Source of the DNA: Ktedonobacter sp. 13_1_20CM_4_53_11
Lineage (GTDB): Bacteria > Chloroflexota > Ktedonobacteria > Ktedonobacterales > Ktedonobacteraceae
DNA: 11,142 nucleotides
Assembly: GCA_001919995.1 (NCBI GenBank)
Contig: MNIY01000140.1
Location: 1-11,142 of the forward strand
Reading direction: 5' to 3'
Positions 1-6,993 of this stretch are shown in pieces. The notes beneath the pieces are model-generated. The model was not told the DNA's origin, ran no database searches, and was given only the letters and a program-made list of their open reading frames with translations. Position numbers and translations under genes: made by a program. The stretch's first letter is position 1. Each line of letters starts with the position of its first letter.

Positions 1-153
1 AAGAATCAGACTCAATGGCAAAAAATTGGGCTCAAGGTTCGGAACAGAAGCGAACCACTTCGCTCGTATCCCTCCTGGAGCGGAAGATTCGTGGTAATGG
101 ATGGAAATCGGCGCTACATCTCCTGTACTGAGCAATTCTCTATTTGGTAAATT

Positions 154-215
154 GGCCGAAAGTTCGAAGAAACGAGGGCCGAAGGATCGAAAATGGGGCT
201 GAAGGGTCGAAAATG
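154..215 (+). repeat. Degenerate ~20-bp direct repeats
   Basis: Two adjacent 20-mers at 176-195 and 196-215 share 18 of 20 bases, with the pattern GGGCYGAAGGRTCGAAAATG. A more diverged copy lies at 154-175 (core GGCCGAAAGTTCGAAGAA), and a fourth, about 15/20, at 28-47 (GGGCTCAAGGTTCGGAAC). All carry a GAAGG/GAAAG block followed by a TCGAA or TCGGAA block. They sit just upstream of the putative promoter at 229-257. They could be binding sites for a regulator or only a local duplication; the sequence alone does not decide. Confidence 0.55.
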
Positions 216-228
216 AACCTTCAACGTC

Positions 229-257
229 TGGAGAATGCGCTCCCCATCTGGTATACT
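229..257 (+). promoter_or_regulatory. Possible extended -10 promoter for the DUF1275 gene
   Basis: TGGTATACT at 249-257 matches an extended -10 element (TGnTATAAT, one mismatch in the hexamer). A weak -35 candidate, TGGAGA at 229-234, lies at the ideal 17-bp spacing. Transcription would begin near 264 and leave a leader of about 160 bases. The small GGAG/CTCC hairpin between the elements may be chance. Confidence 0.35.
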
Positions 258-423
258 CCTTGCGAGGGGATGTAACTTCGTAGGATTGGGTTTTCTTCTG
301 ATCAAAAGTGGGTCACGTCGTGTCTCAGCCAGGAGTGCATGGAATTGATGTGTTCAAAATCGCAGGACACTCGATATCAGGATGGCATTTTTCATGCTCC
401 TAGGAGCAGGAGTGTTCTTTCTT

Positions 424-1158
424 ATGACTACCTTCTTCACGGAAGTCCGACAGACGCTCGTTCCGCGTGGTGAGGTCAAGCACGGTCCGCTGCCTCCGCT
501 GTTGGTCGCCATGACCCTGGTCACCGGTCTGGTCGACGCGTTTAGCTATCTGGTTCTTGGCCACGTCTTCGTGGCCAACATGACCGGCAACGTCGTCTTC
601 TTGGCGTTCGCTCTCGCCGGCGCATCTGGCTTCTCGATCCTCGCCTCTCTGGTGGCGCTCTGCTCCTTTGTCCTGGGCTCCCTGGGTGGGGGACTGCTTG
701 GATCGCGCCTTGGCCAGCACCGGGGACGTCTCCTCAGCGTTGCCGCAGCATTGCAAACGCTCTTGCTGAGCGCCGCGGCAGTCCTGGCTGCGCTGTCGGG
801 CAATCTGGTGCCACCAGGGGTAAGCTATGGACTCATCATTGTGCTAGGCATCGCGATGGGGCTCCAGAACGCCACCGCTCGCAAGCTCGCGGTGCCCGAC
901 CTGACGACGACCGTCCTCACCTTGACCATCGTCGGCATCTCTGCCGACAGTCATCTGGTGGGCGGAAGCGGATCGAGAGCAGGCCGCCGCTTGATTGCGG
1001 TGGCGGCCATGTTGGTGGGTGCCCTCCTCGGGAGTCTACTGATCTTTCACGTGTCCATCGTCTCTCCGCTCGTGATCGCCCTCATCGTCATGGCGAGTAT
1101 CGCAGGAACGGCGCGAGTGCTTTCGCGCACAGACCCGGCCTGGGTCCGTGCCAGTTAG
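424..1158 (+). CDS. YoaK/DUF1275 family integral membrane protein
   Basis: A polytopic membrane protein of the YoaK (DUF1275) family, whose biochemical role is unknown. The family hallmark is visible near the N-terminus: a GLVDAFSYLVLGHVFVANMTGN segment with the conserved Asp and the TGN turn. After it come roughly five more hydrophobic stretches and a basic C-terminal tail. The mid-protein segment GLQNATARKLAVPDLTTTVLT matches the second conserved family block (GxQNAxxR...DLxTTxxTG). The frame is open from an ATG at 382, but I prefer the ATG at 424 (244 residues): GGAGCAGGAG lies upstream of it, and the extra 14 residues are an odd hydrophobic extension before the charged segment that usually begins these proteins. 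The gene stands alone on the plus strand. Family assignment is fairly sure; the transported substrate, if any, is unknown. Confidence 0.8.
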   Translation: MTTFFTEVRQTLVPRGEVKHGPLPPLLVAMTLVTGLVDAFSYLVLGHVFVANMTGNVVFLAFALAGASGFSILASLVALCSFVLGSLGGGLLGSRLGQHRGRLLSVAAALQTLLLSAAAVLAALSGNLVPPGVSYGLIIVLGIAMGLQNATARKLAVPDLTTTVLTLTIVGISADSHLVGGSGSRAGRRLIAVAAMLVGALLGSLLIFHVSIVSPLVIALIVMASIAGTARVLSRTDPAWVRAS

Positions 1159-1245
1159 CCAGGGTCAGGCGAGCGGGGCTGCGAAGGCAGCAGGAGTATT
1201 GCATGTTTGTGTCTTCCTTGCCCTGTTTTCCTCCCAGGGACAAAG

Positions 1246-1259
1246 AGAAGACGTCTTCT
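1246..1259. promoter_or_regulatory. 14-bp perfect palindrome, possible operator
   Basis: AGAAGACGTCTTCT is its own reverse complement. Its left half, GAAGAC, can alternatively pair with GTCTTC at 1211-1216, reinforced by CCCTG/CAGGG inside, so the DNA offers two mutually exclusive foldings. It lies about 200 bp upstream of the regulator promoter. A dimeric regulator could bind it, but that is only an inference from symmetry. Confidence 0.35.
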
Positions 1260-1375
1260 TGCTGCTTGGTTGTCAAGATATCCGCTTGCAGGTGCATTGA
1301 GCAGAGGTTTGCCCCTTCTCGATTTTCTTGGCACACGTATCCGATTTTTATGAAAAGATGTCCCAAGCGGGATGC

Positions 1376-1390
1376 CTCTGCGAGGCAGAG
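1376..1390. other. Short perfect hairpin
   Basis: CTCTGC and GCAGAG form a 6-bp stem around a GAG loop, between the DUF1275 gene and the downstream promoter. No T-run follows, so it is not a canonical terminator. Confidence 0.35.
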
Positions 1391-1448
1391 AAGAGGATGA
1401 TACATCACATAGAAAACGTAAAAAATGAACGCCAGGATGGCATGCAAG

Positions 1449-1477
1449 TTGATAGAGATCCGAGTTTCACGTATAAT
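1449..1477 (+). promoter_or_regulatory. Strong sigma-70 type promoter of the kinase-LuxR regulator
   Basis: TTGATA at 1449-1454 and a perfect TATAAT at 1472-1477 are separated by exactly 17 bp. Transcription should start near 1484 and give a leader of about 58 bases before the GTG start at 1542. This is the best promoter in the window. Confidence 0.75.
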
Positions 1478-1525
1478 GGAGGAGCTGAAAGAGATTGAGA
1501 AGTCGTAAAGAGAAGACGGGTATCT

Positions 1526-1536
1526 AAAAGGAGGTG
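1526..1536 (+). promoter_or_regulatory. Ribosome binding site that fixes a GTG start
   Basis: AAAAGGAGGTG is a nearly complete match to the anti-Shine-Dalgarno sequence and lies 5-6 bases before GTG at 1542. It decides the start of the large regulator: no ATG with comparable support exists nearby, and the kinase glycine loop begins at residue 19, as expected from this start. Confidence 0.85.
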
Positions 1537-1541
1537 CGACC

Positions 1542-4500
1542 GTGGTCGACCGCCTAGGAGAGCAGCTTGGTAATTATCGCCTTAACCACTTGTTGGGTCG
1601 GGGGAACTTCGCTGATGTTTTCCTCGGACAGCATATCTATCTTCAAACTCAGGCGGCCATAAAATTACTGCATGAGCGGCTGACAAGCTCTGACGTGGAT
1701 CGCTTTCTTAGCGAGGCACGCATCATTGCCCATTTACGACATCCCCATATCATCCAGATCCTGGACTTCGGTGTGGAAAATGCGACGCCTTTTCTGGTGA
1801 TGGACTATGCCCCCAATGGGAACCTGCGCCTGCGCTACCCCAATAGGACACGTCTCCCGCTCGATATCGTCGTTACCTACGTGAAGCAAGTCGCCGACGC
1901 CTTACAGTATGCGCATGATAAACGGCTGGTACATCGTGACATCAAGCCGGAGAATATGCTGCTCGGACGGAACCACGAGGTCTTGCTCAGCGACTTTGGT
2001 ATCGCCATCCTGGTAGAAAGTGTACACTCGCAGAAGACTCAAGAGGCGGCTGGAACAATTGCCTACATGGCGCCGGAGCAGTTCCAGGCACAAGCAAGTC
2101 CAGCCAGCGATCAGTACGCGTTAAGTGTCGTTATCTATGAATGGCTCTGCGGAGATCGTCCCTTTCACGGGTCATTCCCTGAGATCGCTGTCAAACATAC
2201 GCTTATGCCTCCGCCATCCTTACGCGAGCAGGTTCCGACCATCCCGCCTGCCTTGGAGCAGGTCGTGTTCAAAGCGCTGGCCAAGGATCCACAGCAACGT
2301 TTTGCGAGTATTCAGGCCTTTGCGATGGCCATAGAGGGGGCCAGCCGGGCAGAAACGGCTGAAGGAAGCCATTTTGCTCCAGTTTCAGAGTACCAGGTCA
2401 AAGCTGGACAAAGCCTCACAAGCAAACTACCAGAGGGGACGGTGACGCTGCTCTTCACCGATATCGCTAGATCAACGCAGCTCCTCCAGCAATTGGGTGA
2501 CCGCTATGAGCGCGTACTCACAACATGCCGGCAACTGATGCGTGCCGCTTTCCAGCAGTGGAATGGCCACGAAGTGGACACGCAGGGAGATGCCTTCTTC
2601 GTCGCCTTTGCCCGCGCTACTGATGCTGTCTCGGCAGCTGTAATCGCCCAACGCAGCCTTGCCGCTCACACCTGGCCGGAAGGTGTGGAGGTGCGTGTGC
2701 GTATGGGCTTGCATACAGGTGAGCCAGAGCCTTCCTCCGAGGGATATGTCGGTCTGGATGTACACCTTGCGGCACGACTCTTGAGCGTCGCGCACGGTGG
2801 GCAGGTGTTACTTTCCAGGACGACCCAGCAACTCGTAGAACACGACTTGCCCGAGGGAGTGAGCCTGCGTGATCTGGGGGTATATTACCTCAAGGATTTT
2901 CGTGACCCCAAACGTCTCTTCCAGGTGGTCATGGCGGACCTACCTGCTGATTTCCCGCCTCTGAGGACGCTCGATGTCCGGTTGAACAATCTGTCTGTGC
3001 AACTCAGCTCACTGATTGGACGTGAACAGGAGGTGACGGAGGTCTCCGCTCTCTTGCAACGCGCCGATGTGCGGCTGGTGACCCTTACAGGGATGGGCGG
3101 CATTGGCAAAACACGCCTTGGCCTGCAAGTCGCGACTGAACTGCTTGATACGTTTGCCGATGGAACCTATTTCGTGTCACTGGCTGCAGTCAGCGATCCC
3201 ATGATGGTCATTGATACCATCGCCCATGTGCTCGGTCTGGAACATCAACATAGCGGACAACGAGTGTCAACGGAACATATGGAGTATCTGAAAGCATTCT
3301 TGCACGATAAATATCTCTTGCTGCTGCTGGACAACTTCGAGCAGGTGGTGTCTGCCGCACCAGAATTAACGGAGTTACTGATTGCCTGCCTTCACCTGAA
3401 AATCCTGGTGACAAGCCGCGCCGTGCTGCATATCCAGGGAGAACACGAGTTCCCGGTTCCCCCGCTGGCGCTGCCCAAACGCACGCAGCTTGCAGCTAAT
3501 GAAGACCTTGCCCAGTATGCAGGGGTTGCACTCTTCCTGGAGCGGGCCTTCGCGATCAAGCCTGACTTGGCCGTGACGGAAGCGAACATCCAGGCGATCG
3601 CCGCCATCTGCGTTCACCTGGACGGCTTGCCGCTGGCGATTGAACTGGCGGCGGCCCGTAGTAAGCTGTTTCCACCACGAGCCCTCCTCCAGCGGATGAC
3701 CCACCGCCTGGACGTATTGACGGGCGGCGTCCAGGGCGTCCCGGCCCGCCATCAGACGCTGCGCAACACGATTATGTGGAGCTACAACCTGCTAGATGAA
3801 ACGGAGCAGCAGCTCTTCCGGCGGCTCTCTGTCTTCGTCGGGAGCTACACGTTAGAGGCAGTTGAGGCGCTGTGCAGCGCATTTGCTGATGGAGCAGGAC
3901 AGGTTGTGGACGGAGTCGCATCACTCATCGATAAGAGCTTACTGCTACAGATCGAGCGGGAGGGAGAGGAGCCACGGCTCGTGATGCTGGAGACGATCCG
4001 AGAGTATGGCTTGGAGGTTCTCGCCGCTAGAGGGGAGGAGGAGATCACCCGGCAGGCACATGCCACCTACTACCTTGCCCTGGCCGAAGAGGCGGAACCA
4101 GAATATGGGGGACCGCAGCAAGTTGTATGGTTGGAACGGTTAGAGCGCGAGCATGACAATCTGCGTGCTGCGTTACAATGGTCTATAGAGCCAGGGGCAA
4201 CTCAGCAGCGTATCGAGATAGGCCTGCGCCTGGGAGGCGCACTACGGCGGTTCTGGCTGGTGCGTGCATTTGTGAATGAAGGACGGGCCTTCCTGGAGCG
4301 AGCACTGGCAGCAGGCATAGGAGTCGCCATACCGATCCGTGCCAAGGCCCTCATTGCAGCAGCGAATCTGGCCATTGTCCAGAACGATTATCCTTGTACG
4401 GAAGCTTTGGCTCGAGAAAGCCTTGTATTGTTCCGAGAACTCGAAGATCAGGAGGGAACAGTATTCTCCTTCCAACTCTTGGGGTCTGCTCTCTATCAAA

Positions 4501-5546
4501 GAGGTGATCTGGCAGCGGGAAGCACTCTGATAGGAGAAGCTTTGGCATTATCCAGAAAGCTGGGTCAAACTGACTCCCTGGCCTGGTTGCTCTACCAACA
4601 AGCACTATTTGACATTGGCCAGGGGGAGTATACCAGGGCGTGTGAGCTGTTAGAGGAGAGTCTAACACTGCATAGGAAGAACGAGCATAAGCGAGGCATT
4701 GCCTTTTCGCTTATCCAACTGGCAAAGGTACTCTTTGTTTCCGAGGGAGACCAAGTAAGGGTACACTCCTTGCTGGAAGAGGGCCTAGCACTCGCTAGAG
4801 AATTAAGTGACAAGGATAGCCTCGCCTCTGCAAACGCACTCCGTGGACAAATAGTACTCAACCGAGGCGATATCGCTACAGCGCGTTCGCTGCTTGAGGA
4901 GAGTGTGCGACTCAGAAGAGAGGTAGGATCTCGGCATAGTACTGCTGAGTCACTCGCTCTACTAGCTCGGGTGGTCAGTGTTCATGGCGATCATACAGCA
5001 GCCTATGCCCTTTACGAGGAGAGCCTGGCGATTGGTAGGGACTTGAACAATGTGTGGCTGATAGTCCCTTGTCTGGATGGATTGGCAAGTCTAGGAGCAA
5101 GGCAGGGTGAATTTGTCCGGGCGGCACGGCTCTGGGGTGCTGCAGAAGTCCTACGTGAATCGGTCGGTATGCACATTGCACCTATCGAGCGCGCCGACTA
5201 TGAACAGAGGGTCGCTGCTGCACGCGCCAAATTGGGTGCAGAAGCCTTCGCTAGTGCATGGGCACAGGGACGCACCATGACACCTGAGCAGGCCCTCACT
5301 ATGCAAGGATCGCTATCAACCACGATAGTGACCACTCCATCATCCACCTATCCTGCTGGACTGACAGCACGAGAAGTAGGGGTATTACGTCTGGTGGCAC
5401 GAGGGCTGACCAACAGCGAGATCGCCAAGGAGTTGAGGTTGAGCGAGAAAACGATCGCCCACCACCTCACCCACATCTTCAACAAGACCACGAGTGAGAA
5501 CCGCGCTGCCGCTGCGGCTTTTGCCATTCGCCATAAATTGGCCTGA
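1542..5546 (+). CDS. Fused Ser/Thr kinase - cyclase-like - NB-ARC/STAND - TPR - LuxR regulator
   Basis: A 1334-residue soluble multidomain regulator. Residues ~11-265 are a Hanks-type Ser/Thr kinase with all key residues: glycine loop GRGNFADV (19-26), Lys41, Glu58, HRDIKPEN (131-138), DFG (151-153) and APE (177-179). Residues ~297-465 resemble a class III nucleotidyl cyclase: FTDIARST with metal Asp307, and QGD with Asp350. Residues ~490-760 are a STAND/NB-ARC ATPase: Walker A GMGGIGKT (517-524), Walker B LLLLLDNFE, TSR (624-626) and GLPLAIEL. Residues ~870-1200 hold helical TPR-like repeats about 40 residues apart. Residues ~1273-1334 are a LuxR/GerE helix-turn-helix (LTAREVGVLRLVARGLTNSEIAKEL). 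No transmembrane span is seen, unlike typical PknB kinases. It probably senses a ligand through the STAND/TPR part and binds DNA through LuxR; targets and ligand are unknown. Domain calls are sure, the physiological role is not. Confidence 0.92.
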   Translation: MVDRLGEQLGNYRLNHLLGRGNFADVFLGQHIYLQTQAAIKLLHERLTSSDVDRFLSEARIIAHLRHPHIIQILDFGVENATPFLVMDYAPNGNLRLRYPNRTRLPLDIVVTYVKQVADALQYAHDKRLVHRDIKPENMLLGRNHEVLLSDFGIAILVESVHSQKTQEAAGTIAYMAPEQFQAQASPASDQYALSVVIYEWLCGDRPFHGSFPEIAVKHTLMPPPSLREQVPTIPPALEQVVFKALAKDPQQRFASIQAFAMAIEGASRAETAEGSHFAPVSEYQVKAGQSLTSKLPEGTVTLLFTDIARSTQLLQQLGDRYERVLTTCRQLMRAAFQQWNGHEVDTQGDAFFVAFARATDAVSAAVIAQRSLAAHTWPEGVEVRVRMGLHTGEPEPSSEGYVGLDVHLAARLLSVAHGGQVLLSRTTQQLVEHDLPEGVSLRDLGVYYLKDFRDPKRLFQVVMADLPADFPPLRTLDVRLNNLSVQLSSLIGREQEVTEVSALLQRADVRLVTLTGMGGIGKTRLGLQVATELLDTFADGTYFVSLAAVSDPMMVIDTIAHVLGLEHQHSGQRVSTEHMEYLKAFLHDKYLLLLLDNFEQVVSAAPELTELLIACLHLKILVTSRAVLHIQGEHEFPVPPLALPKRTQLAANEDLAQYAGVALFLERAFAIKPDLAVTEANIQAIAAICVHLDGLPLAIELAAARSKLFPPRALLQRMTHRLDVLTGGVQGVPARHQTLRNTIMWSYNLLDETEQQLFRRLSVFVGSYTLEAVEALCSAFADGAGQVVDGVASLIDKSLLLQIEREGEEPRLVMLETIREYGLEVLAARGEEEITRQAHATYYLALAEEAEPEYGGPQQVVWLERLEREHDNLRAALQWSIEPGATQQRIEIGLRLGGALRRFWLVRAFVNEGRAFLERALAAGIGVAIPIRAKALIAAANLAIVQNDYPCTEALARESLVLFRELEDQEGTVFSFQLLGSALYQRGDLAAGSTLIGEALALSRKLGQTDSLAWLLYQQALFDIGQGEYTRACELLEESLTLHRKNEHKRGIAFSLIQLAKVLFVSEGDQVRVHSLLEEGLALARELSDKDSLASANALRGQIVLNRGDIATARSLLEESVRLRREVGSRHSTAESLALLARVVSVHGDHTAAYALYEESLAIGRDLNNVWLIVPCLDGLASLGARQGEFVRAARLWGAAEVLRESVGMHIAPIERADYEQRVAAARAKLGAEAFASAWAQGRTMTPEQALTMQGSLSTTIVTTPSSTYPAGLTAREVGVLRLVARGLTNSEIAKELRLSEKTIAHHLTHIFNKTTSENRAAAAAFAIRHKLA

Positions 5547-5752
5547 CATCGGCACTGCATCCTCCGACCTTTCAGCCTTTCCTGCAGACTGAATGGGTAT
5601 TTCTTCGCATGGCGTGCAATCCCTGCTCTCTAAACGACCTTCTGGATTAGGCATTTCTTCCCATATCAGGCCATCTTGCCATTTCAATACACTTCACAAA
5701 TCCGGAGGTTCTTCCGATGCCATGGATGGCCCATGAAGTGTAGACTGTTCTC
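5547..5752. other. Intergenic region before the sigma factor
   Basis: There is no gene on the plus strand. A minus-strand open frame (5385-5687) mostly overlaps the end of the large regulator and lacks a ribosome binding site. No clear terminator follows the regulator. The right part contains an inverted repeat just before the sigma factor. Confidence 0.5.
5689..5741. promoter_or_regulatory. 8-bp inverted repeat upstream of the sigma factor
   Basis: ACACTTCA at 5689-5696 and TGAAGTGT at 5734-5741 are perfect inverted copies with 37 bases between them. The second arm ends 11 bases before the annotated ATG at 5753. The pair could be an operator with two half-sites or pair in the mRNA leader and hide the start region. 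A small CGGA/TCCG hairpin lies inside. Chance is possible for an 8-mer pair in this space. Confidence 0.35.
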
Positions 5753-6346
5753 ATGAATGAAGCGTTTGGCAAAGTTATGATTGAAGAAAAGGCTATGCAG
5801 CACTACTCACCGGCACAATTTGCTCCTCTGGATAGACAGGAGTTTCAGTCGTTGTATCGAGAGAACCTTGGCCCAATCTATCGGTACGTTTATAGCAAAG
5901 TGAGAAACCGTGAAGAGGCAGAGGATTTGACATCACACATTTTTATCAAAGCCGTTCGACACATCGATCATGCATACGATCCACACAGTACACGCAGTTG
6001 GCTGTTTCAAGTCGCGCGTACCACGATCGCAGATTATTGGCGAACCTTCTACCGTTCAGCGACAAGTTCGTTGGATGCGCTGGTAGAAGCTGGTTGGGAG
6101 GGTCCGGCTGAACATGAAGATGAAGACGAGCTGTTCGAGTTTAGCAGTTCAGCGGATCACGTTCAGCATCTTCTCCAGGCGCTTTCTGAGCGTGATCGAG
6201 AGGTGCTGACCTGTCGTTTTCTGCTCGGTCTCTCATTGCGAGAAACTGCTGTACGGATGGGATTGACAGAGGGAAACGTCAAAATATCGCAGTTTCGTGC
6301 GCTCAAGCGTGCTGCTGATCTTGAATATGTTGTCAGTAATACGTGA
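5753..6346 (+). CDS. ECF-type RNA polymerase sigma factor
   Basis: A sigma-70 family factor of the extracytoplasmic-function type, 197 residues, close to the usual length. Region 2 spans about residues 30-98 (FQSLYRENLGPIYRYV, then NREEAEDLTSHIFIKAV and the STRSWLFQVARTTIADYWR block). Region 4 spans about 138-190, with the LSERDREVLTCRF and LSLRETAVRMGLTEGNVK helix-turn-helix used for -35 recognition. The linker is very acidic (HEDEDELFEF, ~121-130). The start is uncertain: ATGs at 5753, 5777 and 5795 are all in frame, and none has a strong ribosome binding site, so translation may be weak or controlled. No anti-sigma factor gene is adjacent, so the controlling signal is not visible. It directs RNA polymerase to an unknown set of promoters; the family call is firm. 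Confidence 0.9.
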   Translation: MNEAFGKVMIEEKAMQHYSPAQFAPLDRQEFQSLYRENLGPIYRYVYSKVRNREEAEDLTSHIFIKAVRHIDHAYDPHSTRSWLFQVARTTIADYWRTFYRSATSSLDALVEAGWEGPAEHEDEDELFEFSSSADHVQHLLQALSERDREVLTCRFLLGLSLRETAVRMGLTEGNVKISQFRALKRAADLEYVVSNT

Positions 6347-6365
6347 TTTTCTAACTAATAGAAAA
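6347..6365. terminator. Weak AT-rich hairpin after the sigma factor
   Basis: TTTTCTA at 6347-6353 pairs with TAGAAAA at 6359-6365 around a 5-base loop, directly after the TGA of the sigma factor gene. The stem is almost all A/T with T and A runs on the two sides, so it might act as a weak bidirectional terminator. Stability is low. Confidence 0.3.
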
Positions 6366-6501
6366 ATGATGAAGCTTACTATGGAACTCATTGTTTGTGT
6401 TGGCTACTTTGGTACATCTGTTTGCAAAATGATGAGTTTGCTCCTGAGTTCTTGATTTGTCTTGGAACAGTGGCATTTTGTAGGTCAAAGGATGTATATG
6501 A

Positions 6502-6717
6502 AAAGCAAAAGCGGTAGAAGTATGCGATCTAGCGAAGGAACTGCGTCGCACCAATTTTCCCCTCAAGGGATTGCAGCGCCAGGCCTTGCCCTCTTCCAGC
6601 TATCTGGAACTGATACAGAAGGATTTGGGACGCCGGATCTGCAAGCTGCCCGGCTCCTCCTCGCGCACCTGTAGCTTGCCTGCGCCTGCATCTTGTCCTG
6701 AAGTAACGCTTTGCTAA
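6502..6717 (+). pseudogene. Open frame without start codon, possible gene remnant
   Basis: Between a TGA at 6499 and the TAA at 6715-6717 the plus strand is open for 71 codons. The middle reads like real protein (DLAKELRRTNFPLKGLQRQ followed by ALPSSSYLELIQKDLGRR), with amphipathic helix character, but there is no ATG or GTG start in frame. The tail after the KLPG segment looks like non-protein sequence rich in Ser, Cys and Pro. I do not recognise the family. It is most simply the remains of a gene whose ends have been lost; a chance open frame is the alternative. Confidence 0.3.
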
Positions 6718-6795
6718 CGCACATCTGACCGCAGGCTTGCGCATACCTCTTGAAAACAGCATCTCATCTTGAGCCACTAAACGTTTGGCTAACGC
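6689..6795 (+). repeat. Imperfect ~32-bp direct repeat
   Basis: Two similar segments lie about 77 bp apart. One (about 6689-6720) begins CATCTTGTCC and ends TAACGCTTTGCTAACGC; the other (about 6765-6795) begins CATCTTGAGCC and ends AAACGTTTGGCTAACGC. The right-hand ends (ACGYTTKGCTAACGC) are the better conserved part. This suggests an old tandem duplication with later divergence. Confidence 0.4.
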
Positions 6796-6993
6796 CACCC
6801 ATGCTATTCTTCTTGAAGTCGACCTGCAGATACGTATGATAGCGATGGTTGCTCTGTCTGTCATGCAACGCTTGTCGTACAATCATCGGCTTGCGCATGC
6901 AGTCGAGACGTTGACGTTGCTTACACAACAACATGGACAAGGAGAATCAGAATATCAAGCCAACCAGGTGATGCTGCAGGGAGGGAAGAACGA

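Larger units (their letters stand above)
1..423. other. Non-coding leader region with degenerate repeats
   Basis: No convincing gene lies here. The only long open frame, on the minus strand at 114-305, runs across repeat sequence and has no good ribosome binding site. The stretch holds a perfect 6-bp hairpin (49-64, AGCGAA/TTCGCT with a 4-base loop), a set of ~20-bp degenerate direct repeats (28-47, 154-175, 176-215), and a possible promoter at 229-257. It probably serves as the upstream control region of the DUF1275 gene. Confidence 0.5.
1159..1541. other. Intergenic region with palindromes and hairpins
   Basis: I find no supportable gene in these 383 bases; small open frames on both strands lack ribosome binding sites and protein-like composition. 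The stretch contains a GCTGC-GAAG-GCAGC hairpin (1178-1191), a longer hairpin (1211-1252), a 14-base perfect palindrome (1246-1259), a CTCTGC-GAG-GCAGAG hairpin (1376-1390), and the promoter and ribosome binding site of the following regulator. None of the hairpins has a U-run, so none is a clear intrinsic terminator. Confidence 0.5.
6366..6993. other. Gene-poor stretch with probable gene remnants
   Basis: This region has no well-supported intact gene. It contains an open frame without a start (6502-6717), an imperfect ~32-bp direct repeat, and short open frames near 6785-6997 with no good start. I read it as decayed coding sequence. Confidence 0.45.

Noticed and set aside
154..215. CRISPR array
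   Set aside because: The repeats are adjacent without spacers, diverged and too few, and no cas gene is present.
114..305. 63-codon minus-strand open frame
   Set aside because: It runs through the 20-bp repeats and the putative promoter; no ribosome binding site and no recognisable domain.
1203..1400. 65-codon plus-strand open frame in the gap before the large regulator
   Set aside because: It is composed of palindromes and hairpins, with Cys- and Arg-rich random-looking protein and no start signal.
1088..1447. 119-codon minus-strand open frame
   Set aside because: It overlaps the end of the DUF1275 gene, has no ribosome binding site and shows no family resemblance.
5385..5687. 100-codon minus-strand open frame at the end of the regulator
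   Set aside because: More than half is antisense to the LuxR domain and the start lacks a ribosome binding site.
6529..6882. 117-codon minus-strand open frame
   Set aside because: Arg/Ala-rich translation with no motif; the plus strand there reads more like protein.
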